A DNA stretch of 64,000 nt, from contig CM064875.1 of assembly GCA_032719365.1 (NCBI GenBank), positions 12,697,816 through 12,761,815 on the forward strand, read 5' to 3'. Shown here in pieces: positions 10,495 to 22,389 of the stretch. Each line of letters starts with the position of its first letter. Within the stretch, counting starts at the first letter, position 1. This stretch comes from Prinsepia uniflora. Taxonomy: Eukaryota > Streptophyta > Magnoliopsida > Rosales > Rosaceae. The notes beneath the pieces are model-generated. The model ran no database searches and was not told where the DNA came from. It saw only the letters and a list, made by a program, of their open reading frames with translations. Position numbers and translations under genes: made by a program.

Positions 10495-11718
10495 GAGATA
10501 GCCTATACTCATCCTTTTCTCAACACCATTTCTTTTGGCTATGCCCTCGTCCTCCGTTCCCAAAGTGGGACAACAGCAACCCTTCCCATCTGTTCTCTTT
10601 ATTCTTTCGATTATGCCCTCTGCCCTCTATGGCGCTCCTCTGACCCCTCCCGTCGTAGAAATCTTTTCTTCTCCTTTCTTGAAAACTTCCAAAGTCCTCT
10701 TAGATCTTCCTCCCCATCTCCATTTTAGATTCTTTTCACCATGCATCAATCTCTCCCTCTTTCCTCATCCAATGCCCTTGATGGCGCTCGAATTTGAACA
10801 CTCTACTATCGAAGTCATTATCTTAACTCAATGGCTATTCTGGTTCTGGGTTGTCTTCAAAGTGCGTTTCACATTCGTCAACTAGATTATGGGAGTGCTT
10901 CTTGCACGGGTAACATGCTCACAATTTTTCGCTGACTTTTTCGGTTTCACCTTCACATTCCTTGCTTATGGTGGCTTTGTGTTTACAAGTTCGTAGTGGC
11001 TGAAGGTGGTTGGTTGGGCGATGGTGACTTTCCATTTTTTAGATTTAGGGTTGCTTTTGGGCTATGTTAATTTTATATTATTGGACTTATATGCACATGA
11101 ATTTGGTGTTGTTTGTGTGTATGTTTATATCTTATTTAAGTCATTTTATTTGTGGGCTTTCATTGTTTTGTAATGTTTACTTATTAATAAAGTTCTTATT
11201 TTCTTGATAAACAAAAACACATAAAAATACAAGAGAAAAGTATTAAGCTCACAAGAAGAGAGGCATATCCGTTAAACAAATAATCATAGTTCCTAAGAGC
11301 AGGAACCGGAAACATTTGAGACATACACTGAAACATACATCAAGAACAAAAATACAACCCAAGGAGAATAAATGGAAAGAGCAGATAAAAGGAGAAATTT
11401 AAATGATGAGCTTGTTGATGTTTGATTTACTTTCTTGGTTTTTGAATGGTTTTGCAGATAGTTCATGTCCATGCATATTATTAGTATGGATTTTTGTTTT
11501 CAATTTCGTTACTATATAAGTGGTTTTGCAAATAGTTGATGTCTTAGATAAGGTTATCATGGGAGTGTGATCTTTGGAGTTTCAATTTGTAACAGATGAT
11601 GTTGTAAAAAAGACTCTTGCATTACATTGATCTTATTATTTGCTTCGACATTTTTCTAACAAGATGTTCAAAATTACATTATACAATTTGCAACATATCA
11701 TCAAAACCGTTTAATTAA
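10495..11718 (+). other. Flank of element B, no gene recognised
   Basis: A pyrimidine-rich stretch (10510-10800) can be read as a 116-codon ORF (10535-10885), but it has no motif and composition resembling leader or repeat DNA. The rest is AT-rich. I see no supported gene. Confidence 0.5.
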
Positions 11719-11750
11719 CTCGCGGTAATGCGGAGGCGCTTTTCCCTAGT
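11719..11750 (+). mobile_element. Helitron-like 3' end
   Basis: A GC-rich hairpin remnant (ctcgcggtaatgcggag, arms CTCGC and GCGGAG with one bulge) is followed by gcgcttttcc and a terminal CTAGT. A short hairpin just upstream of CTRR-T is the diagnostic Helitron 3' terminus. A related tail occurs at 14286-14315. The 5' (TC) end was not found. Confidence 0.5.
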
Positions 11751-14098
11751 AAATACTAGAAGCACAACTGATCTCTCACCGAAAGCCACCTAAGACAAAT
11801 GCAAATGTAAAACAAATAACCTCTATATTTGATGGGAATAAAACCAGCACACAAATGTGCGACTAATTCAATCCTAGTTAAAATCCTTGCAAGCATACAA
11901 TGTCGTAGAAAGTAGTAAAGCATCAAGCAATAGTTAATTCCGCAGGGACCCGGACAACGGATGAACAATCAATCTAGACTCTTAACTCAAATGAAGGCTC
12001 AAAGAAGCGAAAGAAGTAATGACTCGAAACAGCAAACAACTAAATTAAACACACGAAGATGGGGTGGGGGGTTTTATGATGCTTGGGTTGAAAATAATTG
12101 AAAACAAAAACTTAGATCAAAAGTAAGTAAAAACGGCGAAGAGATGATATGGTGATTGATTGATTGATTAAGGAGAACCAAGGCGAACCATCAAACACTA
12201 ACCAATTGAATCTATAATATGTTTCCCTAGAATAATTCACTGACGAATGTATGAATTCAATGCATGTGCAAAGGCCCTAATGTTGAGTCATCTTACACAT
12301 TTATTTCTCCTAACTTAACATATCCTAGGCATGATGTTTATCTTAGGGTGTCTATTCAATTTTAGTAATTAAACGCATTACGAACGAGAGGAATTTCCCG
12401 ACATTACACTATCCCTTGAAAGTTGATAAGCAACCCACGAGAGTCATGGATTGGATTACAGGTAAGATGCAAGTCACTGCCTTCGGTCCTAACAATTACA
12501 CGATGGTGATCAATCAACGTGCACTCATTCACCAATAGTTAATTGCATTAAGTAACCACCAAAAAACAATCAATTACATAAACATGGTATTCACAATCAC
12601 ATCCATAACAGTCATATTAACACTAAGCAAGGACAAATCACATCATTCGACTCTCATGGTCAGGGCTTCAGGCAGCCCTAATCCAATAAAAAACTACTCA
12701 CTCATGTTGATGATAAACGAATACATGGTAGAAATAGATTGCATTAAAAAAGTTAGGGAACTGAGTTTAGGAGTACAAAACAATGGCACTATAAGAACAC
12801 AACAGAGAACATGGGCATGTCTTCTTCTCCTGAGTAGCACGTCTAAAGCTTAGATTATGTAGAGATTAAATAGGAGAGACTTCCCTATAATTTAGGGAAT
12901 ATTCTGGAAGGAAATACCCCTCGAAATCGGAATAGGAGAGTTGTTCTTGTCCAACTTGGAAAAGCAACCTGCAAGCCAAGGTATTCTTGGATTTGTTGGG
13001 TGGCAAGGAAAAGGGGTAAGTGCACGTGATTTTCTTGGAACCTTGGAACTGTTTCTTTCCTAAATCTAAAAAAGATATATGCTGATCAATCTCATATAAT
13101 TGGGATTTGACACCTGTCCCCAGTTGACAATTGATCACATCAAAATCCTTGTGCAATTAGGAGTTCTATTTCGGCCAATAAAGGATGAAATCCTTTCTTG
13201 GTCAATCGTTGACTAAAGGACAGCTATAAAGTTGCGATTAGGACACCCGGAGTCCATCTAAATGGTTGAGTTCTACCCTAGACATTGAGAGTTAATTGAA
13301 ACCAGCCAAAGCCCACACAAAACCCGAATTGGACCTTGAAAAAAGTTAAATTTGAAAGTCCATAGAATTGGGCAATGATTGCATGCTTGGAAAGAGGGTT
13401 CAATGTGTGTCTTAAATCCATATCAATCGCACCTAGAGTCCTTTCTTAACTTGATGGCACGAGAGGTCCAAAACAGGCTATCGCTAGCATAGGGGCTATT
13501 ATTGGGATGTTAATGGCGTGTCACTGGTGTGTCACTGGCATGCCACTAAGCTTGGTAGGGGACAAGCACATAGGTTGGCATAGAGGCTTTGATTGGGACC
13601 TGATGAGGGCTTAAGCTTGACATAGGGTCTGGGACTTAGGTACCAGCCTTAGGAGCAGGAACTTGGTTCTCTAATGTCAATGAGATGTCACTGAAACTAG
13701 AACACGGATGCCACTGAGATGTCACTGAATATCACTGGAATGTCATTGGAATTGGAGTTCGCATGTCACTGAGATGTCACTGGAACTTGAACTCGGATGT
13801 CACTTAGATGTCACTGGAACTAGAACTCGATAGAGCTGTCTAAGGGCTCAGTACAGGGCATGACTAGGCATAGCACCTTGATGTAGAGCCTTGGCTTCAC
13901 TCTGAGACAACTCCTTCATTTTGACTCGGAATTCAACCGTTCTTTTTGCAATATTTCCAGAATTTACTCATCTTTCATAATATGCAAAAGTCTTACAAAG
14001 TAGATCACTTTATCTTATTGATTGTATGAATATACTTAAAAGATATCTAAAAGGGAAATTAAATGACATCGAAATGATGCATAAATAATGGCTTATCA
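11751..14098 (-). repeat. Unclassified LTR-like repeat block
   Basis: On the minus strand the block begins TGATAAGCCATTATTTATGC at 14098, which has the look of a plant gypsy LTR start. The other edge is unclear but lies near the Helitron-like tail at 11750. It contains no recognisable protein. At 13505-13830 there is an irregular run of 'atgtcactga' and 'atgtcactgg' units. No clear target duplication was found, so the class is uncertain. Confidence 0.35.
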
Positions 14099-14285
14099 AT
14101 ATGTGTTCAAATGTAAATACTATGTTTGATAACATCTTTCAGAAGAATTTTACTTCTTATGTTTTGATAAAATCTTTCATCCATTTGTTTTATTTTATCG
14201 GTTATAAATTACTAATTTCTATATATACTTTACCAATTATTACATTATTCATTTTACAATGTATCTACAAAATTATTTTATGATC

Positions 14286-14315
14286 TACGGCATCGCGCGA
14301 GCATTCTTCCCTAGT
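14286..14315 (+). mobile_element. Second Helitron-like 3' end
   Basis: The tail 'cggcatcgcgcgagcattct' followed by tccctagt resembles the one at 11719-11750 and again ends in CTAGT. Its hairpin is degraded on the left arm (expected CTCGCG opposite CGCGAG). The AT-rich sequence upstream could be element interior. Confidence 0.5.
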
Positions 14316-15306
14316 ATATACGCCCTTATTTTCCCATTATGCACGTATCATTTTACATATTATTATTATTTTTAAATAACAAATTAATAAGAAATAAATC
14401 TATAAATATAAAGCCAAAACTTTAAAATGGTTAAATTTTTTAGGTCTTATTTTGTTTAATATACAAGCATTAAAGGTTTTAAATAAAAGTAAAAGTTGTT
14501 AAGGATCTAACAATGATTTACTCAAAATTGTTATTTCAGGTTCGGACATACTTTAAGAATGTTTTTTTAGTAATAATTAAATTTTAAGAGCAGTAATTAG
14601 AATTTGTATAATTTAAGAACACTGATAACCATTTTTTCTTCTAAATAACTTAAGTTTTTTTTCCGAGGTATTTTTTTTTATTTTTTGATAGAACATGAGA
14701 TTTTATTCCATTTACCAATTCCTTTATTTAGGGTTTAGGGTTTAGATTCATAATATGAATATAAGGGAATTCTTTTTTTGGGGGAATTTAGATACCATAA
14801 ATTCCAACTTTATATTCCAAAAAAAAAATATCATATTTAAAATTCTACTATGGCGACGCCCATTTATGTATACAGATTGAATTCCGTGTTCAAATTTCAT
14901 TGTATATGTTACCTAAACAAAAAAATCTTAAAAAATTGTAGAAAATTAAGTTTTAAAACGTTTAAACCTTGTCAACGTGGGCGATAGTTCCTTCTTAAAT
15001 AAGAAAGCCAACGACTTTTTGAAGATTTAAATACGACATAATTAATATACGTGTATTACTAATGATAAAGTCAATTGACTATAACTTAGACTTTCCTTTT
15101 ACGTTCAGATATAATTTAAGGACGTCTTCTATATAATTTAAGGACGTCTTCTATTTAGGAGCGATAACTAAGATTTGAGAAATTTAAAGACACTAACAAT
15201 CATTTTCTCTTGTTCAATGTGTAGGGTTAGATTTGAAATATGTATATAGAAATTTAGAAATCCCAATAATTTTTTTTTGGGAATTCGGATATCATAAATT
15301 TCAACT
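14316..15306. repeat. AT-rich DNA with a diverged direct repeat
   Basis: Two related stretches, 14585-14835 and 15155-15320, share blocks such as 'gataaccattttttctt' / 'aacaatcattttctctt' and 'gataccataaattccaac' / 'gatatcataaatttcaac'. They may be the old terminal repeats of a small element or a decayed tandem duplication. A short tandem 'aaggacgtcttctat' lies at 15118-15150. No gene is visible. Confidence 0.5.
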
Positions 15307-15927
15307 TTAAATTTCATATAAAAATGCAGCAGTAATGTCCTTAAATTGAGGGCCTACCCCGTTGAGAACATAAAGGAGTAGGTCATCATCTGCAAGGGGG
15401 GTGTCAATTGCAGCAAGTTCGTCAGAGATGAGGCGAACTTCCAGCAAGTAATCAGAGAAAGGCCGTTCACCACGGTGAAGGAGATGGAGACACTCCTTAA
15501 GGCTAAGAACACGACCACGGGCCTTGCTGGCATAGATGTGGGTAAGACGCTGCCAAGCAGCAGCAGAGGTGGGGGCAGCGACAATAAGAGTGATAACCTG
15601 AGGGGAGACCGAGGCGAGGATGCCGTGGAGGAGGAGTTGGTCCTGGCGTAGCCAGAAGGCACGCTGCGCAGGCTCAGTTTCAGGGGGGCAGGGATGAGAG
15701 CCATCTACAAACCCCATGAGATCATACCCACGGAGAAGGGCATGAAATTGGGCACGCCAATGAAAATAATTGTTGGATGTGAGCTTGACAGGAAGCTGGG
15801 CTGCGACATTGATAGTAATGAGGGAGGGCGGAAGGGCAGGGTCGACGGCGGGATGTGGTGGTGGTGGTGGTGGTGGTGGTGGTGGTGGTAGAGAGGTAGC
15901 CGAGACAGGGTTGGGTGGGGTGGCCAT
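15307..15927 (-). pseudogene. Truncated Ty1/copia gag (UBN2-type)
   Basis: The 206-residue reading frame starts MATPPNP, then a run of about ten prolines encoded by a GGT-type microsatellite (15859-15889), then a copia gag domain: 'LPVKLTSNNYFHWRAQF' (about residues 45-61), 'GYDLMGFVDG', and 'LKECLHLLHRGERPFSDYL'. This matches the N-terminal half of copia capsid proteins. It ends abruptly after 'GVGPQFKDITAAF', where family members continue, so the 3' part was lost at about 15316; no knuckle, protease, integrase or RT follows. The start is supported by a primer site at 15989-16000 about 60 bp upstream. A domesticated gene is possible but nothing supports it. Confidence 0.75.
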
Positions 15928-15988
15928 GGAAACTGAGAATTTAGGAATTAGAGTTTTGTTTTTTTTTTTTACTCGGTGGAGCTTAGAG

Positions 15989-16262
15989 GCTTTGATACCA
16001 TAAAAGGTATTGATAAACAGATTTCTGTTTATATTTTAATTTTAATAACTTGTTTACAGTAGTGCCCTATTTATACAGAGAATTAACAGAGTCCTAACTA
16101 GGTATATACAAGTGGAATCCTAACTAGGTATGTAGTGGTAGAGACTAACTAGGAAAGAAATACAATAGGAAGGAATTGAATACAATAGGAAGGAATCAAG
16201 ATTGATTCCTGTAGAGATTGGAGCAGCCGGAATGAGGTTTCTCAATCTCCTGTGATTCGGCA
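15989..16262 (-). repeat. Copia primer site and probable 5' LTR
   Basis: The primer site at 15989-16000 reads TGGTATCAAAGC on the minus strand. Beyond it (from about 16011) lies a probable LTR containing a TATA box, TATAAATAG, at 16067-16075 on the minus strand. The outer LTR edge near 16262 (TGCCGAATCACAGG) is a guess; no target duplication was confirmed. Confidence 0.45.
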
Positions 16263-16356
16263 GGGTCCTTAATATATAACACTTTAATGTAATAATCTCA
16301 TTCAAAAAGAAGAAAAAACTATCTAATCTACAATCCTTGATAGCCTCAGACTTAAT

Positions 16357-16525
16357 TCAAAACTTCCCTTGCTACAATTTTGAAAAACTCTGGTCCTTGA
16401 CCACCATAAAAGTACTGAATCATGCAAAACCCTTTCTTTTCAAAACTCCTCTTGCTGCAATTTTGAAAAATTCTGGTCCTTAGACCACCATAAAAAGTAC
16501 TGAATCATGCAAAACCCTTTCTTCA
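16357..16525. repeat. Tandem duplication, two units of about 83 bp
   Basis: Unit 1 (16357-16439) and unit 2 (16440-16525) both contain 'ttgaaaaa.tctggtcctt', 'gaccaccataaaa' and 'gtactgaatcatgcaaaacc'. They differ by a few substitutions and small indels. They lie about 0.8 kb downstream of the host gene stop. Confidence 0.85.
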
Positions 16526-17285
16526 AATGTATTAATCCCCCTAAGGCATAAGCTATAATCTAGTGTAGTGAACATTAGTAAACTATCCCATAATGCAGTG
16601 AGCAATTAGTAATATTCTGAAGCTTTTTCTACTTTATTCCATCATTGAGGAAAAATCTAACTTAAAAAGTTAAACAGTTGCCAATTAAAAACAAAAAGTC
16701 TAAAAAAACTACCACTAAACCATAAAATTTCATACGTTATTCATAAATAATTAGGTTAGTCACTTATAATTTAGAAGTTAAACTCTCAGATTTTGAGAAC
16801 TAAACCCTAAGCTAGCTTTTCCACCACCACCCCTACCCAAAAACCCTCTCCTCCCAAAGCTTTCTAAAACTCTAATGTATATCTTTCGACCTCAGACAAC
16901 ACCATTAACTATTATTAGCTTATCATTGATTTTTACGAGATATCATATGTAAGCTTGAATATACTTTGTATTATTAATTTGTTGTGCTGTTAATATGTAT
17001 TTTAGTTCACTAACAAAATAATAATAGTAACTATGACAGACATATATAAAGACTAAAGACTCATAATAATAAACTGTATTGTACCTAGGTCGCCGTTCTT
17101 AACATTGTAACAGCTGTTTTTTACACGAAAAACACAACATTACTAGTTGGATACATACCGATAGATCTTTCAAATCTTCATGCATTTCGTCGTAGATGGA
17201 CAAAGCATTCTCTGTCCTAGTCAAGCCAAGCCAACCATCAATTTCAGTTGGACTGTTAATTATCTCATGCTCATGACTTGTTTAG
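16526..17285 (-). other. 3' flank of the host gene
   Basis: AT-rich sequence follows the stop codon at 17286-17288. It should include the 3' UTR, but I cannot place the poly(A) site; a minus-strand AATAAA near 16628 is rather distant. No F-box exon is visible here. Confidence 0.4.
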
Positions 17286-20087
17286 TCAAAATCCCTTTGT
17301 ATTCCAAACTACAAAAGACCCCTTATTTGAAAACTCACATGGATTCAAACCACTCATGGCCTTTCCCATGAGTGCCATAGCAGCAATGCTTGGAAACTGC
17401 TTCTTCTGGAATCCATTTACTGTTTCCTTCGGATATGGCGATTGATAAACAGCCAATGCTTCTGACTTCTTTTGGGATGCTACATTATGAGACCACCTCC
17501 GGATCCAAGGGTGTGACAGTGTTATATTTTGGATTTTCCCCACTGAATTGATGGAAGATGAACCCCCATTCCTTAATAGGGTTGCAGTCTGATCCAATTC
17601 AGTCTGTTTTTTGTCAACAGATCTGCCGATACCAGGTTGTAAACTAGTTATACTGCATCTCATAATTCTGCTAGAAACTTTATTTCCTTTTTCATGTGCG
17701 GAGGCTTCTCCCATTTTTGAGCTTTTCGTACCATGAACAGACTGAGAAGCACCCAACTTGAGACGTTTAACCCACCTGCTGCTTGGCTCTGGTATCTCAC
17801 ATCCTTCTGGACATGCACTGGATTTTGAGTTTGTCGGGTTCTCAACATAGGAAAGGAAATTTTCCACACCTAAACTCTTAGTCTTTGAAGTGCTCGTCTC
17901 CCTTTCTTCTCCTGAACTTGCAAAAGCAGCAAGATCGGGAAGCTCTTGATTTATGTCGAGTAAATTTGGGTATAGAATTCTTGTTCCAGTCTCTTCTCTA
18001 CTTGAAATGAAGGCTGATCGAGATGTTGATGACTTCTTAGAACTCTCAGCCTGCTGCAGAGTTAAAAATAAGGTCAAAGTGGCTTCCCATTTAGCGTTAT
18101 GATAAATATGATACTGGAATCAATCCAGCACTATGTGTTCCTTAAGGGTATGTTTGGATGAGGACTTTAAGGATGGAATTTAGGCAATATTACAAAAAAA
18201 TGCATTAAGAAACAAAAAATATGGGCATTGTTAAGTAGCTAGGAAAGCAAGTAATAAAGAAGCACATGAACCACATGAGCATAACAATGTACTAAACAAG
18301 GGATTTCCAAAGTAACACCTCCGTAGATGGAACTTACAAATCCCAACTATATGCCTTGAATCTAATTATTTGCAAATTCCTTGGAATTTTGAAGTTCCCC
18401 ATTTTTAACTAATTTTGCCTAAATTCCATGGAACTTGAAGTTCCTCATCCAAACATACCTAAAAGGACAATTTAATAACTTGGTTTCTGTGAAGAAATAG
18501 TGATTCCAAAAACTACTTATTGTAATGAATTACTCAAAACAACAAAAATAGTAAGAGTTACCTTATTTGATGGGGATGATGACGCTGCACCTGATACAAC
18601 AAAAAGTAGAACCATTAGCCAAAAGACATGATAAAACAACAAAGAAAACTTCTCATGTGTTGCTATTATATATATGTTAGTGATATGTAAATCCTAAACT
18701 GTAAGTTAGTGGAAGCATGATGCTGTAAGACCTAGCCAAAATAGCCTATACATATGACATGTTGTGAATACAGTTCAACTAAGTTGAGAATCGTGAAATA
18801 TATGAGACGGAGTGTGTGAATACCAGGAAGAAGGTTATACTGAAATGCATCCATGTCCATTATATCTGTTTCAGATGATGATTCAACTGCATGTGCCTTG
18901 ACATGTCCTACACCTTTCCCTTCACTTTCCATAGAGCTACGATAGGGTAGCAACTTCAATCCAGATTGAGCAGGGAGACCAGGCTCAGAAGAACAACCAA
19001 ATAGCTCACTGGAAACTTTTCCTTTCAATTTGGTAGATACACCTGACTGTCCAAATATTTGACCTCCTTCAGACAAGCTAACGCCACTCTTTTTTGTGAA
19101 CTGAAAATGATGTCTTGAATTTGAAATCTTGGGAAGACTCCTAGATGATTCTTCCTCAGCGTTGACAGCAGCACATATTCTCATTGGCTGCTGCAGGCTT
19201 GGAAAAGAACAGTATCCTTGATATGTTTTTTCCAATTTGGTCACCTCCGGGGGGTTTCTCTCTCTTGGAAGCAAACAGATACCAGACTGATTTTGCAATT
19301 CTCTCAAATTTTCACCAACAAAATTTGATTTTTGTGGACGATGCTGTAATAAAACCGCATCACTCTGCTTTGACAATGAACCTCCTGATCTTCTAGGAGC
19401 AAAATTATTATCAATGATATTCCTCTCCTCAGCCAAAAATGTGGAATTTGTGTGATCATTTGTGTTTGTGTCATGTTGTCGTGGTGCTAGAAGGGAGTTA
19501 GACTGATTAATTTCCTCGTCTCTACACATGAAAGCTGACAATGAAGTGCTCCCACCCTTAAATTGATGCGGCACGACTTTAGCATATGATCTCATTAATT
19601 CATCATTAAAAGACTTAGAAACAGCAACGATATTGTTCTCAAGAAAATTATGATATTTCACCGTCCGCTTTGGACGCAGTGGGCTGGCTTCCATTTCCCA
19701 TGCATCATTAGGAGTCCAGGCAGGCCTTGCAACTGAGCTTTTCTCACCAAGTATCTGTTTCTTTTCGGCCAAACCAGTCTTTGGAGGAAGAGTGAACATT
19801 GGAAAGGACTGGCCTTCCCATTTCTCATCCCTTGCATCTTTTGAACTCTCTATCAGACTAAGACCCCCTTCGGATTTTCCTACAATTCGCGGTTCAGTTA
19901 CTTCTCCAAACCCTCCAAACAAGGAATGCTTCTTCCGACCATGATTGTGCTGTTGAGCCTCCTCATAATGAAATGACACATGACCACATGCCATGGTTTC
20001 TGACTTACAACCCGATTCATAAGGATATGAAGCTTGCTCACTTCTTCCGCCACTACCATTGTATGACTGTGCAACCCGATCAGACAT
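17286..20087 (-). CDS. PCH1: PCH1-like / F-box protein At2g16365-like
   Basis: Only clear host gene in the window. Coding exons are 20087-18824, 18590-18562 (29 nt) and 18053-17286, joined by GT-AG introns with matching phases, giving 686 residues. The first three quarters are low-complexity and Ser-rich. Recognised conserved C-terminal blocks are SSRWVKRLKL (522-531), HPWIRRWSHN (612-621) and QFPSIAAMALMGKAM (650-664), with the end near FVVWNTKGF. These resemble the plant family annotated 'F-box protein At2g16365', which in Arabidopsis encodes PCH1, a nuclear partner of phytochrome B that slows its dark reversion and stabilises photobodies. No F-box is visible in this reading. The start ATG is the first of the long exon, after a leader intron. 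The last intron acceptor is a tandem CAGCAG, so one Gln may be optional. Family assignment is from remembered motifs; function is inferred. Confidence 0.72.
18146..18459. mobile_element. Tourist-like MITE in intron
   Basis: The 314 bp element has perfect 18 bp inverted ends (GGTATGTTTGGATGAGGA at 18147-18164 and its complement at 18442-18459) with an extra leading G. It is flanked by TAA on both sides (18143-18145 and 18460-18462), as for PIF/Harbinger-derived MITEs. It lies within the second coding intron (18054-18561). Confidence 0.72.
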
Positions 20088-20600
20088 GACAAATATATAA
20101 ATTTGACACCCTAGCCAATTCAGTATAATTGACTTTTTATCAATGGCTCATCAGAAATCACCTAAAAAACCGCCAACAAGTCATTAGGATTCAATTTTAA
20201 AGTCCATATGTATATCAAACATGAAAAATTCTAAGCCATGGAGTATCCACAGCTCCATCCCCATGGAGATTGGAGCCGTATTATCACTAAAGCATCACAG
20301 GTATATAAAGATTACATGTTTATAGAAAAAGAAACATCACGTTCTTCTTTCCTAGATTACAGTTGTGAAAAAACTCTTCTGGGTATCATTTCTTCACCAA
20401 AGAAACCTCCTTTTCATTTTTGTTAACCCAGGAACATACAAACCACAATTCCAACTTTTATATACACAGAATTAAGCAAAAAGTAAGAAATTAAGAAAAG
20501 TTACCTCCAAAGTGAAGATGGTGGAGAGTTAGCGAGCATTTGAAGGCATGGATCGAGAGGAGGAGATGGAAATCAAAGTTGCAGGATATGGGGAGAGAGA
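20088..20600 (-). other. 5' leader of the host gene with an intron
   Basis: On the minus strand a donor GAG|GTAACTTTTC at 20505/20504 and an acceptor GGTTTTTTAG at 20162 frame a likely leader intron (20162-20504). The exon 20161-20088 then leads to the ATG. The upstream leader exon is pyrimidine-rich (CT repeats near 20580-20650 on the minus strand). The transcription start cannot be fixed. Confidence 0.5.
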
Positions 20601-22389
20601 GGGACAGAGAAAGAGAGTTGTAAGGATGAGGAAAGAAGGGATGTGGAGAAATGAAGCAATTAAACCAAAAGAGAATTGGATTAAAAAGGGGATGGAAAAT
20701 TGGAAAGGAAGGAAGCAGGGGAAGAGCATCTGGAAGCCGAGGCTTGATTCATACTGTGCCCAGCCAAGACAGCCACAGCCACAGCCACAATTTGGTAGCT
20801 CCAAAGTCCAAGCTCTGGCCAAAGAGGGGAGGGACTCATTCACCTACACTTTTCCAATTCTTTTTTTTTTCTTTTCTTTTTGTTTATCTATTCATTTAAA
20901 TAATTTATCTTTATGGAATGTTCATAAAATGATTATATTCTTGTAAGAAAAATACGGTGTATTGGGACAAAATGGGACCTTTTTATTGTATTTTGTACAG
21001 TATATGATGTACGAAGGGACGTACTCAGGGATAGGGCGGCCGGTTGTGCTATAGTCCATTTAAGTTTCTAATAAAAATCTAATTAATATTTAAAGTTGTA
21101 ATAAAATTTAAAATTTTAATATAAGAAAATTAACATATTACACTTAGTAAAATGTATGAATATAAATATTTCATTTTTTTTTTCAAAATATGTTGATGGT
21201 AAGTTGGTAACAATAATGAAGTTTAGTGGAAAATTTTATACTTTTAATGACTCGTGACTTAATGATATTCTTCTTTACTTATTATACGGGAGGTCTTAGA
21301 TTCGACCCTCGTCGAGTGAGGTCGATATATAATATTTATATCATATAATTTTTCTCCCCTAATATTCTTATATCAAAATGACTCGTGGGATACAACATAA
21401 AAGTAGATAATGATATTCTATATGTACAGTGAATATTTAATAACTTATGTTTTTTGTTTATTCCTTTCAAGCTTTTATTTATATATGAATATACAATTAT
21501 GTGGTAAAACTTGTTATATTCTTTGTATTATACGTCTTCTGTTTATGTTTATAAGTATATTTCGTTAGATATTAATTTAAGGTTTGCATATAAATTTAGT
21601 CCATCTAAATTTTAAATGTAGAATCGTCAATGGATGTACTAAATAGAGTTATAACACCCAATATGTAAAATAAATGTTACATTGTTTCGTACTTGGTAAT
21701 ATTGTTTTTAATACTTTTCAGTTTGATTGTATTAATTATTTTTTTATAGTTTTTACCTTAAATTGTTTTTGTATAAAAATTTAAAAAAAATATTCAAAAA
21801 TGTACTATTCACTATCGGACCTAAATACGTAGAAGAACAAAGAAAAAGGGGGAATATTTGGAGAAATATTAAAGATGGTATGTTGTTATATCGGCCATGA
21901 AACATCATGAAGCATCAAGTAGTAGATCCGGGCACATTAGAAGTAACATATAATTTTTACAATTTTTGAAGAAGCAAATGAAATCATTATAAAACGTTTA
22001 GAAGGACAATAAATTATCACGTATTGTCAATTATACATAACTTTCGTAAGATTTCAAAAAATAATTTGATTTCAAAAAATATTATATCACAAAGTATTTG
22101 AGACACTCCCATGCAAAACACGTTATAATGATGAAGTATTATATTCTTTGCTCTATATTATAAAAATATCTTACCGCGAATCCAGGATTTGTAGCGACAT
22201 GGGCTCCATTAAGAAATGCCGAAATATCTATGAAATATATTTGCCAACTAATAGTATGGACCACTTTTCGGAACAACGTTAGACAGACGCTCTTACTTCT
22301 AATGTTTGCCAACTAATATTTGCCAACTAGATAAAAAAAAAATTAAACAATACTTTTATTTTCATGTCTTCCAGTTACTTTATGACTTA
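20601..22389. other. Upstream flank, AT-rich, no gene
   Basis: 20601-20950 probably holds the promoter of the host gene. A possible 132-codon plus-strand ORF there overlaps the leader and has no family signature. 20950-22389 is strongly AT-rich. At 21285-21345 'ggaggtcttagattcgaccc' followed by tcgtcgagtgaggtc looks like a decayed Pol III B-box region of a SINE. Nothing else is supported. Confidence 0.4.

Noticed and set aside
10535..10885. A possible 116-residue protein gene
   Set aside because: No motif, competing frames of similar length in the same pyrimidine-rich stretch, and no splice or promoter support.
20548..20946. A 132-codon plus-strand ORF (Lys/Glu-rich, then hydrophobic)
   Set aside because: It overlaps the leader of the host gene in antisense, and its composition reflects CT repeats; no motif.
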